64,000 nucleotides of DNA from NCBI RefSeq assembly GCF_030053135.1, contig NZ_CP125652.1:868001-932000 (forward strand), in the 5' to 3' direction. The notes under the pieces were generated by a model that had not been told where the DNA came from, made no database searches, and saw only the letters and a list, made by a program, of their open reading frames with translations. Source of the DNA: Rhizobium sp. BT04 (lineage in GTDB: Bacteria; Pseudomonadota; Alphaproteobacteria; Rhizobiales; Rhizobiaceae). Positions 1 through 8,833 of the stretch are shown piece after piece. Each line of letters starts with the position of its first letter. Position 1 is the first letter of the stretch. Both the position numbers and the translations under genes were made by a program.

Positions 1-205
1 GCCGCTCAAGCAATGTCGAGTTTGTACCCTATTTGTTCCATTCTCGCAATAGGCGATCAAACAATTGAAAGAAAAAGGTAAAATGGCCCGTGTTCTGTAT
101 TTGTTTTATCGATGAAAAGCAACGACTTAGGTCTGAAGCACCGACACGCGCGCGCCAAAACCCATCGCATCGATTCGCGCTTCGAGCCTCAGGAGAGCGG
201 CTGAA
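1..205. other. Upstream intergenic region of psuK-like gene
   Basis: This is AT-richer than its surroundings and holds no convincing gene; open frames on the minus strand here are shadows of the kinase gene. It ends in a good ribosome binding site (AGGAGAG) about 8 bases before the ATG at 206. I cannot place a promoter with confidence. Confidence 0.4.
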
Positions 206-1150
206 ATGAACAGAAAGATTCTCGTTCTCGGTGGTGCCCATATCGATCGGCGCGGCCGCATCTCCGGCGAGACGGCGCCTGGCGCCAGCAATCCCGGCAC
301 ATGGTTCGAGGAGCCGGGCGGGGGTGGTTTCAATGCGGCGCGCAACCTTGCAAGGCTCGGTTTCCAGGTAACGATGATTTCGCCGCGCGGCGGCGATCCC
401 ATCGGCGAGATGGTCGGCGAAGCCGCCGATGTCGCCGGTATCGACGACCGCCCCTTCGTCTTCCTCGACCGCAAGACGCCGAGCTACACGGCGATCATCG
501 AAAGGGACGGCAATCTGGTGATCGCCCTTGCCGACATGGATCTTTACCGCTTCTTCGTGCCGCGGCGTCTCTCGATCCGCTGGGTGCGAGAGGCCTTCGC
601 CGCCCATGATTTGATTCTTTTCGATGCCAACCTGCCGGAAGAGACGATCGCGGAAATCGTCGCCAAGGCGCGTTCCCTTGCGAAGCCCGCTGCGGCAATC
701 GCCATCTCGCCGGCCAAGGTCGTCAGGCTGAAACCCTGCATCGGGGATATAGACTACCTCTTCCTGAACGAGGCAGAAGCGGGGGCTCTGACCGGGCAGC
801 AGCCGGAGAATGCCGCCGGCTGGCCGCCGCTTCTGAACGAGATCGGCATCAAGAACGCCGTCGTCACCCGCGGCCGCCGTGAACTGGTCGCACTATGCGA
901 CGGCCGCGCTGTGACGCTGCAGCCGCCGATCGCCGAGACCGTCGCCGATGTCACGGGTGCCGGCGATTCTCTTGCCGCCGGCACGATTGCCGCCTTGATG
1001 CTCGGCCTGCCGCTCGAAGAAGCCGTGCGCCACGGCACCGCGGCCGCGACGCTGACGGTGCAGTCGCGGCACGCCGTCAACGAAAATCTGACGCCAGATC
1101 TCTTGAATGAGGCGCTTGCCCTTGTTCCCGAGGTCAGAATTCTGCATTGA
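206..1150 (+). CDS. psuK: PfkB-family carbohydrate kinase, probable pseudouridine kinase
   Basis: This 314-residue protein belongs to the ribokinase/PfkB superfamily. The N-terminus has a sugar-binding GG motif (GGGGFNAARNLARLG, about residues 37-51), and the C-terminal PfkB signature DVTGAGDS (about residues 249-256) carries the catalytic Asp and the anion hole. The next gene, on the same strand 88 bases on, is psuG. From that pairing I infer that it phosphorylates pseudouridine to pseudouridine 5'-phosphate, the first step of pseudouridine breakdown in the cytoplasm. The start at 206 follows a strong AGGAGAG site. The family assignment is secure; the substrate rests on context, and adenosine or another nucleoside is the main alternative. 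Confidence 0.85.
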   Translation: MNRKILVLGGAHIDRRGRISGETAPGASNPGTWFEEPGGGGFNAARNLARLGFQVTMISPRGGDPIGEMVGEAADVAGIDDRPFVFLDRKTPSYTAIIERDGNLVIALADMDLYRFFVPRRLSIRWVREAFAAHDLILFDANLPEETIAEIVAKARSLAKPAAAIAISPAKVVRLKPCIGDIDYLFLNEAEAGALTGQQPENAAGWPPLLNEIGIKNAVVTRGRRELVALCDGRAVTLQPPIAETVADVTGAGDSLAAGTIAALMLGLPLEEAVRHGTAAATLTVQSRHAVNENLTPDLLNEALALVPEVRILH

Positions 1151-1169
1151 AACGGCGAATTGAAGAATT

Positions 1170-1217
1170 GAGCATGATGTCGTCCGAAAACCGCTCGCAC
1201 TTTTCGGCATCATGCTC
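1170..1217. repeat. 48-bp palindromic intergenic repeat
   Basis: The ends are the perfect inverted repeat GAGCATGATG (1170-1179) and CATCATGCTC (1208-1217). Inside is a second dyad, CCGAAAA against TTTTCGG, around a CCGCTCGCAC core. It lies between the kinase and psuG and overlaps the region just before the psuG ribosome binding site. Its layout matches two other elements in this window, at 15525 and 51439, which have different outer arms. This is a typical short dispersed palindrome of rhizobial chromosomes. Confidence 0.7.
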
Positions 1218-1238
1218 TGTCGATCACAGGACAAGACC

Positions 1239-2165
1239 ATGACCAAACCCATCTCTCCTCTTCTGCCGATCGCCTATTCGAAGGAGGTATCGAGCGCCAA
1301 GCAGCGCGGCGCGCCGCTGGTGGCGCTGGAATCGACGATCATCACCCACGGCATGCCCTATCCCGGCAATATCGAGATGGCCCGTAGCGTCGAGACGATC
1401 ATTCGCGAACAGGGTGCGGTGCCGGCAACGATCGCCGTCATCCACGGCACGCTGCATATCGGCCTTGAAGCCGGCGAACTGGAGCAGCTCGCCAAGGCGA
1501 CCGAAGTGATGAAGGTGTCGCGCGCTGATCTTGCCTTCGCGATCGCCGAGCGCCGCACCGGCGCCACCACCGTCGCGGCGACGATGATTGCGGCCGCCCG
1601 CGCCGGTATCCGCGTCTTTGCCACGGGCGGCATTGGCGGCGTGCATCGCGGCGCCGAGGAAAGCTTCGATATCTCGGCCGATCTCGAGGAGCTCGCCCGC
1701 ACCGGCGTCATCGTCGTCTGCGCCGGCGCCAAGGCGATCCTCGATATTCCGAAGACGCTTGAGGTGCTGGAAACCCGCGGCGTTCCCGTCGTCACCTATG
1801 AAAGCGAAGAATTCCCCGCTTTCTGGTCGCGCTCCTCGGGCATCCGTAGCCCGCTGGCGCTGAACAGCCCGGCGGCAATCGCCAATTTCCAGACGGTACG
1901 CGAACAGCTCGGCATCGACGGCGGCATGCTGGTTGCCAATCCGGTGCCGGAGGCCGACGAGATCGCGCGCGAGGAGATGGAAATCTATATCGAGCGGGCT
2001 CTTGATAGCGCCGAACGCGACGAGATCACCGGCAAGGCGGTAACGCCGTATTTGCTCTCGACCATCTTCGACCTGACGGACGGCCAGAGCCTCAAGACGA
2101 ATATTGCGCTGGTTGAGAATAACGCGCGGCTTGCGGCTGAGATTGCGGTGGCGCTGGGTGAGTGA
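1239..2165 (+). CDS. psuG: Pseudouridine-5'-phosphate glycosidase
   Basis: This 308-residue protein matches the PsuG (IndA) family over its full length. The N-terminal segment (VALESTIITHGMPYP) and the glycine-rich stretch near residue 130 (FATGGIGGVHRGAEESFDIS) are hallmarks of the manganese-dependent fold; the family uses a lysine to cleave the C-glycosidic bond, giving uracil and ribose 5-phosphate. I chose the ATG at 1239 over the in-frame ATG at 1212 because AGGACAAG precedes it and the earlier start would lie inside the palindromic repeat. It works with the kinase upstream as a two-gene pseudouridine salvage unit, probably cotranscribed. Confidence 0.95.
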   Translation: MTKPISPLLPIAYSKEVSSAKQRGAPLVALESTIITHGMPYPGNIEMARSVETIIREQGAVPATIAVIHGTLHIGLEAGELEQLAKATEVMKVSRADLAFAIAERRTGATTVAATMIAAARAGIRVFATGGIGGVHRGAEESFDISADLEELARTGVIVVCAGAKAILDIPKTLEVLETRGVPVVTYESEEFPAFWSRSSGIRSPLALNSPAAIANFQTVREQLGIDGGMLVANPVPEADEIAREEMEIYIERALDSAERDEITGKAVTPYLLSTIFDLTDGQSLKTNIALVENNARLAAEIAVALGE

Positions 2166-2216
2166 GGGTTGACGGGGCCGAACGGAATCGCCTTACCAGA
2201 TAGGTGGTGCCGTTCC

Positions 2217-2390
2217 AGCCCCCCTCTGCCCTGCCGGGCATCTCCCCCACGGGTGGGGAGATTGGCTGGGTGCGCTGGCTTCCCCAACAATATCCGTTGC
2301 AGCTCGGCGAAACGTTGATTTGATGCGAAGGTGTCGCCGCTTGTGATCTCCCCACCTGTGGGGGAGATGCCCGACAGGGCAGAGGGGGCT
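2217..2390. repeat. RIME-like inverted repeat pair
   Basis: Two arms of about 33 bases form an imperfect inverted repeat: 2217-2250 (CCCCTCTGCCCTGCCGGGCA and on) and 2358-2390 (its reverse complement with a few changes). Each arm ends in its own small palindrome, CTCCCCCAC/GGGTGGGGAG and CTCCCCACC/TGTGGGGGAG. The pair lies between the convergent ends of psuG and cckA. It resembles the rhizobial intergenic mosaic elements (RIME) known from Rhizobium and Sinorhizobium. It could also act as a transcription barrier for both genes. Confidence 0.7.
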
Positions 2391-2432
2391 TACACGGCAC
2401 AACACCCACGCTCACCCTCGGACAAGCGTCAC

Positions 2433-5036
2433 TCACCCTTCCAACGTCTCCTTCACCACCACCGCCAGCTGCTTCAGCGAAAACGGTTTCGGCAAGAACC
2501 CGAATTTCGACTCCGGCGGCAGGTTGCGGGCAAAGGCGTCTTCGGCATAGCCGGAAACGAAGATGAATTTCATGTCGGGATAGGTCTTGCGCAGCTCGCG
2601 AAGCAGCGTCGGCCCGTCCATTTCGGGCATCACCACGTCGGAAACGACGATATCGACCTTGCCTTCCAATTCTTCCATGATGGCGAGCGCCTCGACGCCG
2701 GAGCCCGCCTCATGCACGGTATAGCCGCGCGTTTCCAGCATGCGCTTGCCGCCGCGGCGCACCGCTTCCTCGTCCTCGACGAGAAGGATGACTGCCGATC
2801 CCGTCAGGTCCTCCGGCTGCTGCGGCTGTTGGGCTGCGGGCTGCGGGCTGGCCCCGGCGATGGCACCGTCGATCGAACCCGCTTCTGCGGTCACCGCCGG
2901 CTCCGGGATGTGGCGCGGCAGGAAAACACGGAACGTCGTGCCTTTGCCGACTTCTGATTCCGGCTGGATGTAGCCGCCCGATTGCTTGACGATGCCGTAG
3001 ACCATGGCGAGGCCGAGGCCGGTGCCCTTGCCGACATCCTTGGTGGTGAAGAAGGGCTCGAAGATCTTGTCCATGATCTCCGGCGCGATACCCGTGCCGT
3101 TATCGGCAACTTCGACCAGCACCATGTCTTCGGCCGGCATGTAGGAATAGTTGAAGGCGGAGACTTCGGCGGCGGTCAGGTTTTTGGTACGCAACGTCAG
3201 CGTGCCGCCCTCCGGCATCGCGTCGCGCGCATTGACGCACAGATTGATCAGCACCTGCTCGAATTGCGAGAGGTCTGTTTTGACAGGCCAGAGGTCGCGG
3301 CCATATTGCACGTCGAGCTTGACGTTGGTGCCGGAGAGCAGCCGGTCGACCAGCATGCGCAGGTCGCCGACGACATCGGTGAGGTTCAGCACCGAGGGCC
3401 GCATCGTCTGCTTGCGCGAGAAGGCGAGAAGCTGGCGCACCAGCACGGCAGCGCGGTTGGCATTGCGCTTGATCTCCATCAGGTCGGCGAAACTGGCATC
3501 GGCGGGCCGTGCCTGTAGCAGCAGATGATCGGAGGAAAGCAGGATCGCCGTCAGCACGTTGTTGAAATCATGCGCGATGCCGCCGGCAAGCGTGCCGACT
3601 GCATTCATCTTCTGTGTCTGCGCCATCTGTGCTTCCAGCGCTTTCTGCTCGGTCACCTCGACGGCATAGACGATTGCCGCTTCCTCGGGCGCCTCGTCGC
3701 TCTGATCGATGACCGCATTGACATAGAAGCGGAAATAGCGCGCCTCGTCGGTCGGCGTACGGGTGTCGAGGGGCGCGATGTCGCCCTGCCGGTCCTTGGC
3801 CGCCGCCAGCGCCTCGGCCAGTTGCGGCCGGTCGCTCTCCTGGACGATGGTTTCGAGATGCGGCGCCTTTTCGAGGTCGTCACGCGAGACGACGCCGGAG
3901 AACAGCTTCAGGAACGGCGCATTGGTCCGCAGGATACGCCCGTCACCGTCGACCGAGGCGATCGCCATCGGCGTGTTGTTGAAGAAGCGGGTAAAGCGCA
4001 TGGCAGCGGCCGAAGCGGACTGGCCGCCGGCATCGCTCTTTTCACGCGCCAGCACGATCGTCCGGCTTTCGCCGGGTGCGCCGTCGCGCATCGAGGTGAC
4101 GCTGTGGATGATCTGCACCGGCAGGCTCTGGCCGTTGGTCTTGCGCAGATCGAGATCGAGCGTCACCGTCTTTTTCAGCCCCGGTTCGGCCTGCACCGAC
4201 TGAATCAGCGCCAGCCCCTCGCCCGCCACGACGTCGCCGATCGTCATCGAGCCCGGCACGAACTTGGTGAGGTCGAGACCCAGCCACTCGGCAAGCGTCG
4301 CATTGAGATAGAAAATCTCGCCCTTCCGGCCGGCGGAAAAGAACCCGGCCGGCGCATGGTCGAGATAGTCGATCGCGTTCTGCAACTCCTTGAAGAACCG
4401 CTCCTGGTCATCGCGCTCGGTGGTGATATCGGTGATCTGCCAGATCTGCAGCGGCTTGCCGCCGTTTTCCTCCGGCTGCAACAGCCGCGCCTTCAGCCGG
4501 TACCAATGGGCGCCGGAACTGTTGCTGCCGGGCCCGACGGCGCGCAGCAGGCGGAACTCTTCCCGGCCTTCCTTGCCCTCGCGCAGGCCGTTGACCAGCC
4601 GGTAGAGCGCCTCGTTCGATTCGCGGTGGCGCGACAGCAGCGTTTCCAGCGTCTGCACCTCGGTCGCCTTGCGCGCCCCGGTCAGGGCGCCGTAGGCGGC
4701 ATTGGCATAGATGATCCGACCCTTTTCGTCGGTGATCAAAGTCCCGTCGGGATGGCTGTTGAGGAAGGCGCGCGCCAGGCTGTCGGACTGGCGCTGCGGC
4801 ATCACCTCGATGAAGCCGATGACTGAGGATACCAGAAAGAAGATGCCGACCATGGCAAGCACACCAAGGCCGCCGAGCACGATCTCGTTGTCGAGTGATT
4901 TTTTGAAGAAGACGAAGCCGCCGGCGGCTGCGATCAACACGAGCGCCAGCAAAAGGATGCGCAAAACCGTGCCAGAACGCCCCCCACGATCCACAAGCGG
5001 TGCGTTATAGTCGTCGGCCTGACGCGGTTTCGTCAT
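2433..5036 (-). CDS. cckA: Hybrid sensor histidine kinase CckA
   Basis: This is an 867-residue inner-membrane kinase. Two transmembrane segments (about residues 24-43 and 52-75) are followed by PAS-type sensing regions, a HisKA domain whose H-box ([13 protein letters not shown]) puts the phosphorylated His near residue 489, an ATPase domain with N- and G-boxes ([29 protein letters not shown]), and a C-terminal receiver (LLVEDEE; phospho-acceptor Asp in [12 protein letters not shown] near residue 800). This is the CckA layout. In alphaproteobacteria CckA passes phosphate through ChpT to CtrA and CpdR and controls the cell cycle. I chose the ATG at 5036, preceded by GAGGAA, over longer in-frame starts that add a low-complexity arginine-rich leader. 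Confidence 0.95.
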   Translation of the reverse strand: MTKPRQADDYNAPLVDRGGRSGTVLRILLLALVLIAAAGGFVFFKKSLDNEIVLGGLGVLAMVGIFFLVSSVIGFIEVMPQRQSDSLARAFLNSHPDGTLITDEKGRIIYANAAYGALTGARKATEVQTLETLLSRHRESNEALYRLVNGLREGKEGREEFRLLRAVGPGSNSSGAHWYRLKARLLQPEENGGKPLQIWQITDITTERDDQERFFKELQNAIDYLDHAPAGFFSAGRKGEIFYLNATLAEWLGLDLTKFVPGSMTIGDVVAGEGLALIQSVQAEPGLKKTVTLDLDLRKTNGQSLPVQIIHSVTSMRDGAPGESRTIVLAREKSDAGGQSASAAAMRFTRFFNNTPMAIASVDGDGRILRTNAPFLKLFSGVVSRDDLEKAPHLETIVQESDRPQLAEALAAAKDRQGDIAPLDTRTPTDEARYFRFYVNAVIDQSDEAPEEAAIVYAVEVTEQKALEAQMAQTQKMNAVGTLAGGIAHDFNNVLTAILLSSDHLLLQARPADASFADLMEIKRNANRAAVLVRQLLAFSRKQTMRPSVLNLTDVVGDLRMLVDRLLSGTNVKLDVQYGRDLWPVKTDLSQFEQVLINLCVNARDAMPEGGTLTLRTKNLTAAEVSAFNYSYMPAEDMVLVEVADNGTGIAPEIMDKIFEPFFTTKDVGKGTGLGLAMVYGIVKQSGGYIQPESEVGKGTTFRVFLPRHIPEPAVTAEAGSIDGAIAGASPQPAAQQPQQPEDLTGSAVILLVEDEEAVRRGGKRMLETRGYTVHEAGSGVEALAIMEELEGKVDIVVSDVVMPEMDGPTLLRELRKTYPDMKFIFVSGYAEDAFARNLPPESKFGFLPKPFSLKQLAVVVKETLEG

Positions 5037-5341
5037 GTATTCCTCGCATAAGCCCCTCCCACTTCCTAGCACGAACACGAAGCGGGAATCAGGCACTCTT
5101 TCCTTCTTAGCAATTTGCCGCGTCGGCAAAAACACCGGTGGCCGGCAAGACTGCTTGAATTCACAGGCAACAGCGCCATCTGCCCCTGAAGCCCGACGCG
5201 GCGCCCGTGAGCAAGATCGCCGCGCGCCAGGCAGCGGAACACGAAATCGGGTTCTCCCGTCACTGGACAGCGCCGGCGGCCCTTGCCTAAGGAACGGAAA
5301 AGTCGTCAATATGTGCCGAATGCGAAATGGAGTGAGTGACT

Positions 5342-6421
5342 ATGTTGGATGATGTTGTCGGAGCTTATGGCAGCCGTTTCCTGCTTGCCGCCGGTGGCGT
5401 CGGTCTGGCGCTTCTCCTCCTCATCCTCGTGCTCTGGGTCATCCGCCGCCGGGCGCCCTCGCCCTTCGTGCGCGGCGGCCGCAACCGCCAGCCCCGCCTG
5501 CAGGTGTTGGATGCCGCAGCTGTCGATGCCCGTCGCCGGCTGGTGCTGGTCCGCCGCGATGACGTCGAACACCTGATCATGATCGGCGGCCCGAGCGATA
5601 TCGTCATCGAAAGCCGCATCCTGCCCGAAGCGGCTGACCAGCCGGAAAGCGTCAATCGCCCGCAACCGGTCGAGCAGCGTCCGATATCCCCAGCGCGGCC
5701 GGAAACGCCACCGGTTTCTCCGCCCCGCGCCCCAGTCGCAGCCCCTGTTGCCGCTCCAGTTGCAGCCCTTGGTGCAGCCCGAATCGAGCCGGCCGCCGAG
5801 CCTTCCTTCTCCGCGCCGGCTTCGCCAGAGCCGCGCCCGCGCCCAGAACCGTTAGCCCAACCGCCTGCCCCGCCGGCCGCGGCACCGCCGGTGGCCACGA
5901 GCCCCCTTCCGGCAACCCCTGCGACAGCGCCGCTGTCGGCCGAACGCGACATTCCTCTGCCTGCCGCCCCGCGCCCGCCGGAGCGCCCCGTCGTTCCCCC
6001 AGCCGCGCAGCCCGCACCGTTTCACGATACCGTAAGTGCGGCCGAGATACTCGATGCCGCCCGCCAGCGTGTGCTTCCGCAGCAGCGCATCGAACCCGAG
6101 GTCTCCACCCCGCCTGTTCAGCACATGCCTGCGGCCGCGCGCGCCGCACCTGGTACGGCCGAAGACGATGTGGCTACGCAGTCGGCAGCGGGGATCCGCC
6201 ATGATTTCCAGCGGGTGCTGGAACAGGAGATGTCGAACAATCTGACAGCCGAGCGCATCGTGCCGCCGCCGGCGAACCAGGCGCCCCGCCAAGCCGTATC
6301 GCAGCCGGGCAACCTGCCGCGCCGCGATCCCGAGCTTGCTCCCATCACCGGCGCCGATACGGAACTGCAGAAGGAAGTCGCCCGGATTTTCGGCGAAATG
6401 AGCGTCAATCGCGATAAATGA
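5342..6421 (+). CDS. FliO-like single-pass membrane protein with Pro/Ala-rich tail
   Basis: This 359-residue protein starts with one transmembrane helix (about residues 11-34), followed by a short basic stretch and a compact domain (LQVLDAAAVDARRRLVLVRRDDVEHLIMIGG, roughly residues 55-90) that resembles the FliO/MopB cytoplasmic domain. Residues 110 to 240 or so are a proline- and alanine-rich linker, and the end (FQRVLEQEM, LQKEVARIFGEM) looks helical. FliO helps assemble the flagellar export gate, but this gene is not in a flagellar cluster: it is divergent from cckA. A GTG six bases upstream is an alternative start. The FliO link is by family resemblance; the role is open. Confidence 0.7.
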   Translation: MLDDVVGAYGSRFLLAAGGVGLALLLLILVLWVIRRRAPSPFVRGGRNRQPRLQVLDAAAVDARRRLVLVRRDDVEHLIMIGGPSDIVIESRILPEAADQPESVNRPQPVEQRPISPARPETPPVSPPRAPVAAPVAAPVAALGAARIEPAAEPSFSAPASPEPRPRPEPLAQPPAPPAAAPPVATSPLPATPATAPLSAERDIPLPAAPRPPERPVVPPAAQPAPFHDTVSAAEILDAARQRVLPQQRIEPEVSTPPVQHMPAAARAAPGTAEDDVATQSAAGIRHDFQRVLEQEMSNNLTAERIVPPPANQAPRQAVSQPGNLPRRDPELAPITGADTELQKEVARIFGEMSVNRDK

Positions 6422-6476
6422 GGAAAACCGCGCTCGTCGGGTTGCCGCGCCGTCGCATTCATCATAAAGTTGCATA

Positions 6477-6499
6477 AAAGCCGCAATGCCGCGGCTTTT
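6477..6499 (+). terminator. Rho-independent terminator after FliO-like gene
   Basis: The nine-base arms AAAAGCCGC (6477-6485) and GCGGCTTTT (6491-6499) are exact reverse complements around a 5-base loop, and the second arm ends in a T run. It sits 56 bases after the stop of the FliO-like gene. Confidence 0.75.
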
Positions 6500-6825
6500 C
6501 AGATCGAGGATGCCCTGGGCCTCCCCATCATGCCGATCATCTGGTATCGGTCAGGGTGAAGAGCGTTGGCGCATTCGAGGTTACACTTTGCCTAAGTAAA
6601 TACCGGTCTCAGTCCAGTTTCACCCCTGCCGCATAGCGACACGCTGGCGGCATGCGAACATGTTCATCGGGTGGTGGCGAGAGACCGGTTTGGCATTGTT
6701 ACAATGTGCCATGTGCAGCTCCGCTGTCTCAGCTCTTCAGCCGCCCACAACATCGCCACACCGCGCCCGCAGGGGTTTTCTCACGCACCATCTTGGTGGA
6801 CTTCCGAACGGAAGACCAAGACGAT
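6500..6825. other. Intergenic region before DUF1062 gene
   Basis: No gene is supported in these 326 bases. In-frame sequence upstream of the ATG at 6826 is open back to 6652, but the residues it would add are cysteine- and serine-rich and unlike the family N-terminus. The region must hold the promoter of the DUF1062 gene; I see no clear boxes. Confidence 0.4.
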
Positions 6826-7461
6826 ATGTGCGATACGCTTCGGGTCCGATGGACCATTATTCCCAAAACAGCTCCCCAGCCTTGGATTGCATGCGGTGGA
6901 TGCGGAGGCATGAGAGCCTTCCAGTCCAGCGGCAAGATCCGGCTCAACGCCAACGGCCGCAAGCTGGACGCTTGGCTTATCTACAAATGCCTGACCTGCG
7001 AAAGGACATGGAACCGGCCGATCCTCGAGCGCCGGAATGTCCGCGACATCGATCCTGCAATCCTCGAGGCGCTGCAATCCAACGATCCGGACTGGATCCG
7101 GGCAGAGACCTTCAACCTCGATGCTCTCCGACACAAATCGCTGCGTGTGGATGAGTTTGCCGAATTTGAAATCGCAAAGGAGATGCAACACGAAGCTGCA
7201 GATTGGACGAGACTAACAATCGAACTGGCGGTCCCGTTCCCAACAAGCACACGCCTCGACCGTCTGCTGGCGTCCGAGCTGACGGTTTCACGTTCGAGAC
7301 TGCAGGCCCTGCACGCGGAAGGCATGGTCCGGACGGATCCTGAGCGAGTAGACATCATGCGGCGACGGATCAGGAATGGCACCCTTGTGGTGATCGACCT
7401 CTCCATGGAGGCCGAGCGAGAGCAATCGTGGAAACCTCTGGCGACAGGAGATCCGCTGTAA
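6826..7461 (+). CDS. DUF1062 domain protein
   Basis: This 211-residue protein matches the DUF1062 family. The N-terminal half has four cysteines in two CxxC pairs (ACGGCGG near residue 23 and KCLTCERTW near residue 56), which suggests a zinc ribbon. The second half (TRLDRLLASELTVSRSRLQALHAEGMV) reads like an S4-type RNA-binding helix pair. From this I infer a nucleic-acid-linked role, but the family has no proven function that I know of. The ATG at 6826 gives the usual short N-terminus (MCDTLRVRWTI). It converges on dksA with a shared terminator between. Confidence 0.75.
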   Translation: MCDTLRVRWTIIPKTAPQPWIACGGCGGMRAFQSSGKIRLNANGRKLDAWLIYKCLTCERTWNRPILERRNVRDIDPAILEALQSNDPDWIRAETFNLDALRHKSLRVDEFAEFEIAKEMQHEAADWTRLTIELAVPFPTSTRLDRLLASELTVSRSRLQALHAEGMVRTDPERVDIMRRRIRNGTLVVIDLSMEAEREQSWKPLATGDPL

Positions 7462-7507
7462 TCGCGGAAGCCACCTTCCTCTCCGGTACACCGGATGATG
7501 GCTCAAC

Positions 7508-7537
7508 GAAAAAGCGCCGCGATCAGATCGCGGCGCT
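7508..7537 (-). terminator. Bidirectional terminator between DUF1062 gene and dksA
   Basis: The 11-base arms GCGCCGCGATC (7514-7524) and GATCGCGGCGC (7526-7536) form a perfect dyad. On the minus strand a run of T follows directly, so it serves dksA best; on the plus strand the tail is TTGTTCT, weaker. Confidence 0.8.
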
Positions 7538-7565
7538 TGTTCTGCTCATGTCTGCATGAAAACCA

Positions 7566-7985
7566 TTATTCGTCGCGATAGACTTTTTCGCGGCGTTCGT
7601 GGCGCTCCTGCGCCTCGATCGACAGCGTCGCGATCGGGCGGGCGTCGAGACGCTTGAGGCCGATCGGTTCGCCGGTTTCCTCGCAATAGCCGTAGGTGCC
7701 GTCTTCGATGCGCTGCAGTGCTGCGTCGATCTTGGAAATCAGCTTTCTCTGCCGATCACGGGCGCGAAGTTCGATCGCCCGGTCGGTTTCCGACGACGCC
7801 CGGTCGGCGAGGTCGGGATGGTTTGCGCTTTCCTCGGCCAGATGGTCGAGCGTTTCGCGCGCTTCTCTAAGGATATCATTTCTCCATGCAACCAGCTTGG
7901 TCCTGAAGTAGGCACGCTGGTTTACGTTCATGAACTCTTCCTCTTCCGAGGGAACGTAATTGCTAAGATCGATCTTCTCACTCAA
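7566..7985 (-). CDS. dksA: RNA polymerase-binding transcription factor DksA
   Basis: This 139-residue protein has the DksA layout: an N-terminal segment, a long coiled-coil hairpin (residues about 30-100) and a C-terminal zinc-finger region. DksA enters the secondary channel of RNA polymerase and, with ppGpp, adjusts transcription in starvation. The finger here is degenerate: where Escherichia coli has four cysteines (CxxC...CxxC), this protein reads CEET and LSIEA, keeping one. The same loss is known in other alphaproteobacterial DksA proteins. I chose the TTG at 7985 because AGGAGA lies 7 bases upstream and the next residues, SEKIDLSNYVPSEEEEF, match orthologues. Confidence 0.92.
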   Translation of the reverse strand: MSEKIDLSNYVPSEEEEFMNVNQRAYFRTKLVAWRNDILREARETLDHLAEESANHPDLADRASSETDRAIELRARDRQRKLISKIDAALQRIEDGTYGYCEETGEPIGLKRLDARPIATLSIEAQERHERREKVYRDE

Positions 7986-8066
7986 CGCGATTCTCCTGAA
8001 GAACATCTCATCTGGCGGGTGTATATCCCAAGCGCTAGTCGCGATTCAAGCCAAATACGACAGGTA

Positions 8067-8086
8067 AACAGATTTTTAAATCTGTT
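8067..8086. promoter_or_regulatory. 20-bp perfect dyad upstream of dksA
   Basis: AACAGATTT, TT and AAATCTGTT form a 9-2-9 palindrome in the AT-rich stretch between the divergent dksA and sixA genes. It lies about 80 bases before the dksA start and 175 before the sixA start. It looks like an operator for a dimeric regulator, but I cannot name the factor. Confidence 0.4.
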
Positions 8087-8261
8087 ACAATTTTCGGCTA
8101 ACGATCTATTTTGTCATGGTTATTCCGGCCACCGTTTTTCTCTTCGCCTTCAAAACGCCGTGTTATCGGCCAGGTTTTAGGCAGCTATGGCACGGCTGGC
8201 GATTGACGGCAGCCGATCGCAACCGCTACTGAAAAGACCCGCCCGATCCTGGATTTTGCCC

Positions 8262-8756
8262 ATGACCGTACCGCTGCCTCCGCCCAACCGCATCTATCTC
8301 CTGCGCCATGCCGAGGCCGCCTGGGCCGAACCCGGACAGCGCGATTTCGACCGGCCGCTCAACGAAAAAGGCTTTGGCGATGCCGAGATCATCGCCGACA
8401 AGGCTGCCGACAAGGGCTATCGCCCCGATCTTCTGATCAGCTCAACGGCATTGCGCTGCCGCGATACGGCCGATGCGGTGTATAGGGCGATCGGCCTCTC
8501 GCTCGAGGTTCGTTATGTCGACGCGCTCTACAACGCCACTGTTGATAACTATATCGAGATCGTCGATTCGCAGGAGGTGGCCGCCGTCATGCTGGTCGGC
8601 CACAATCCGACCATGGAACAGGCGCTGGAGGTGCTGATCGGCCATGAGGCTATGGTCCGCGCCCTTCCCGGCGGCTTCCCGACGGCGGGCCTTGCCGTCG
8701 TCGATTACGACGCTTCCGCCACCGCCTGGCGCCTCACGGATTTCGTGGTCGTCTGA
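8262..8756 (+). CDS. sixA: SixA-type histidine phosphatase
   Basis: This 164-residue protein is a small member of the histidine phosphatase superfamily. The catalytic RHA motif (YLLRHAEAAW) is near residue 14 and the second conserved His is in MLVGHNPTMEQ. SixA proteins remove phosphate from phospho-His on Hpt domains or PTS proteins. Two Hpt-related proteins (CckA relay and the gene at 15590) are nearby, but a direct link is only a guess. I prefer the ATG at 8262 because the RHA motif then sits at the usual distance; an ATG at 8187 is also open. Confidence 0.85.
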   Translation: MTVPLPPPNRIYLLRHAEAAWAEPGQRDFDRPLNEKGFGDAEIIADKAADKGYRPDLLISSTALRCRDTADAVYRAIGLSLEVRYVDALYNATVDNYIEIVDSQEVAAVMLVGHNPTMEQALEVLIGHEAMVRALPGGFPTAGLAVVDYDASATAWRLTDFVVV

Positions 8757-8833
8757 AGTCTTTCGCGCCGCTCTTCTTTTGCGGGCGGCGGACCCTTCCT
8801 ATATTGCCGGCAGTCACCAACCGGAATCGTGCC

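Noticed and set aside
3525..4826. Open frame of over 430 codons on the plus strand inside cckA
   Set aside because: The composition is typical of an antisense shadow (rich in Arg, His and Gly) and no domain is visible; cckA is certain on the other strand.
6652..6825. Longer N-terminus of the DUF1062 protein
   Set aside because: The added residues are unlike the family, and the ATG at 6826 gives the expected start.
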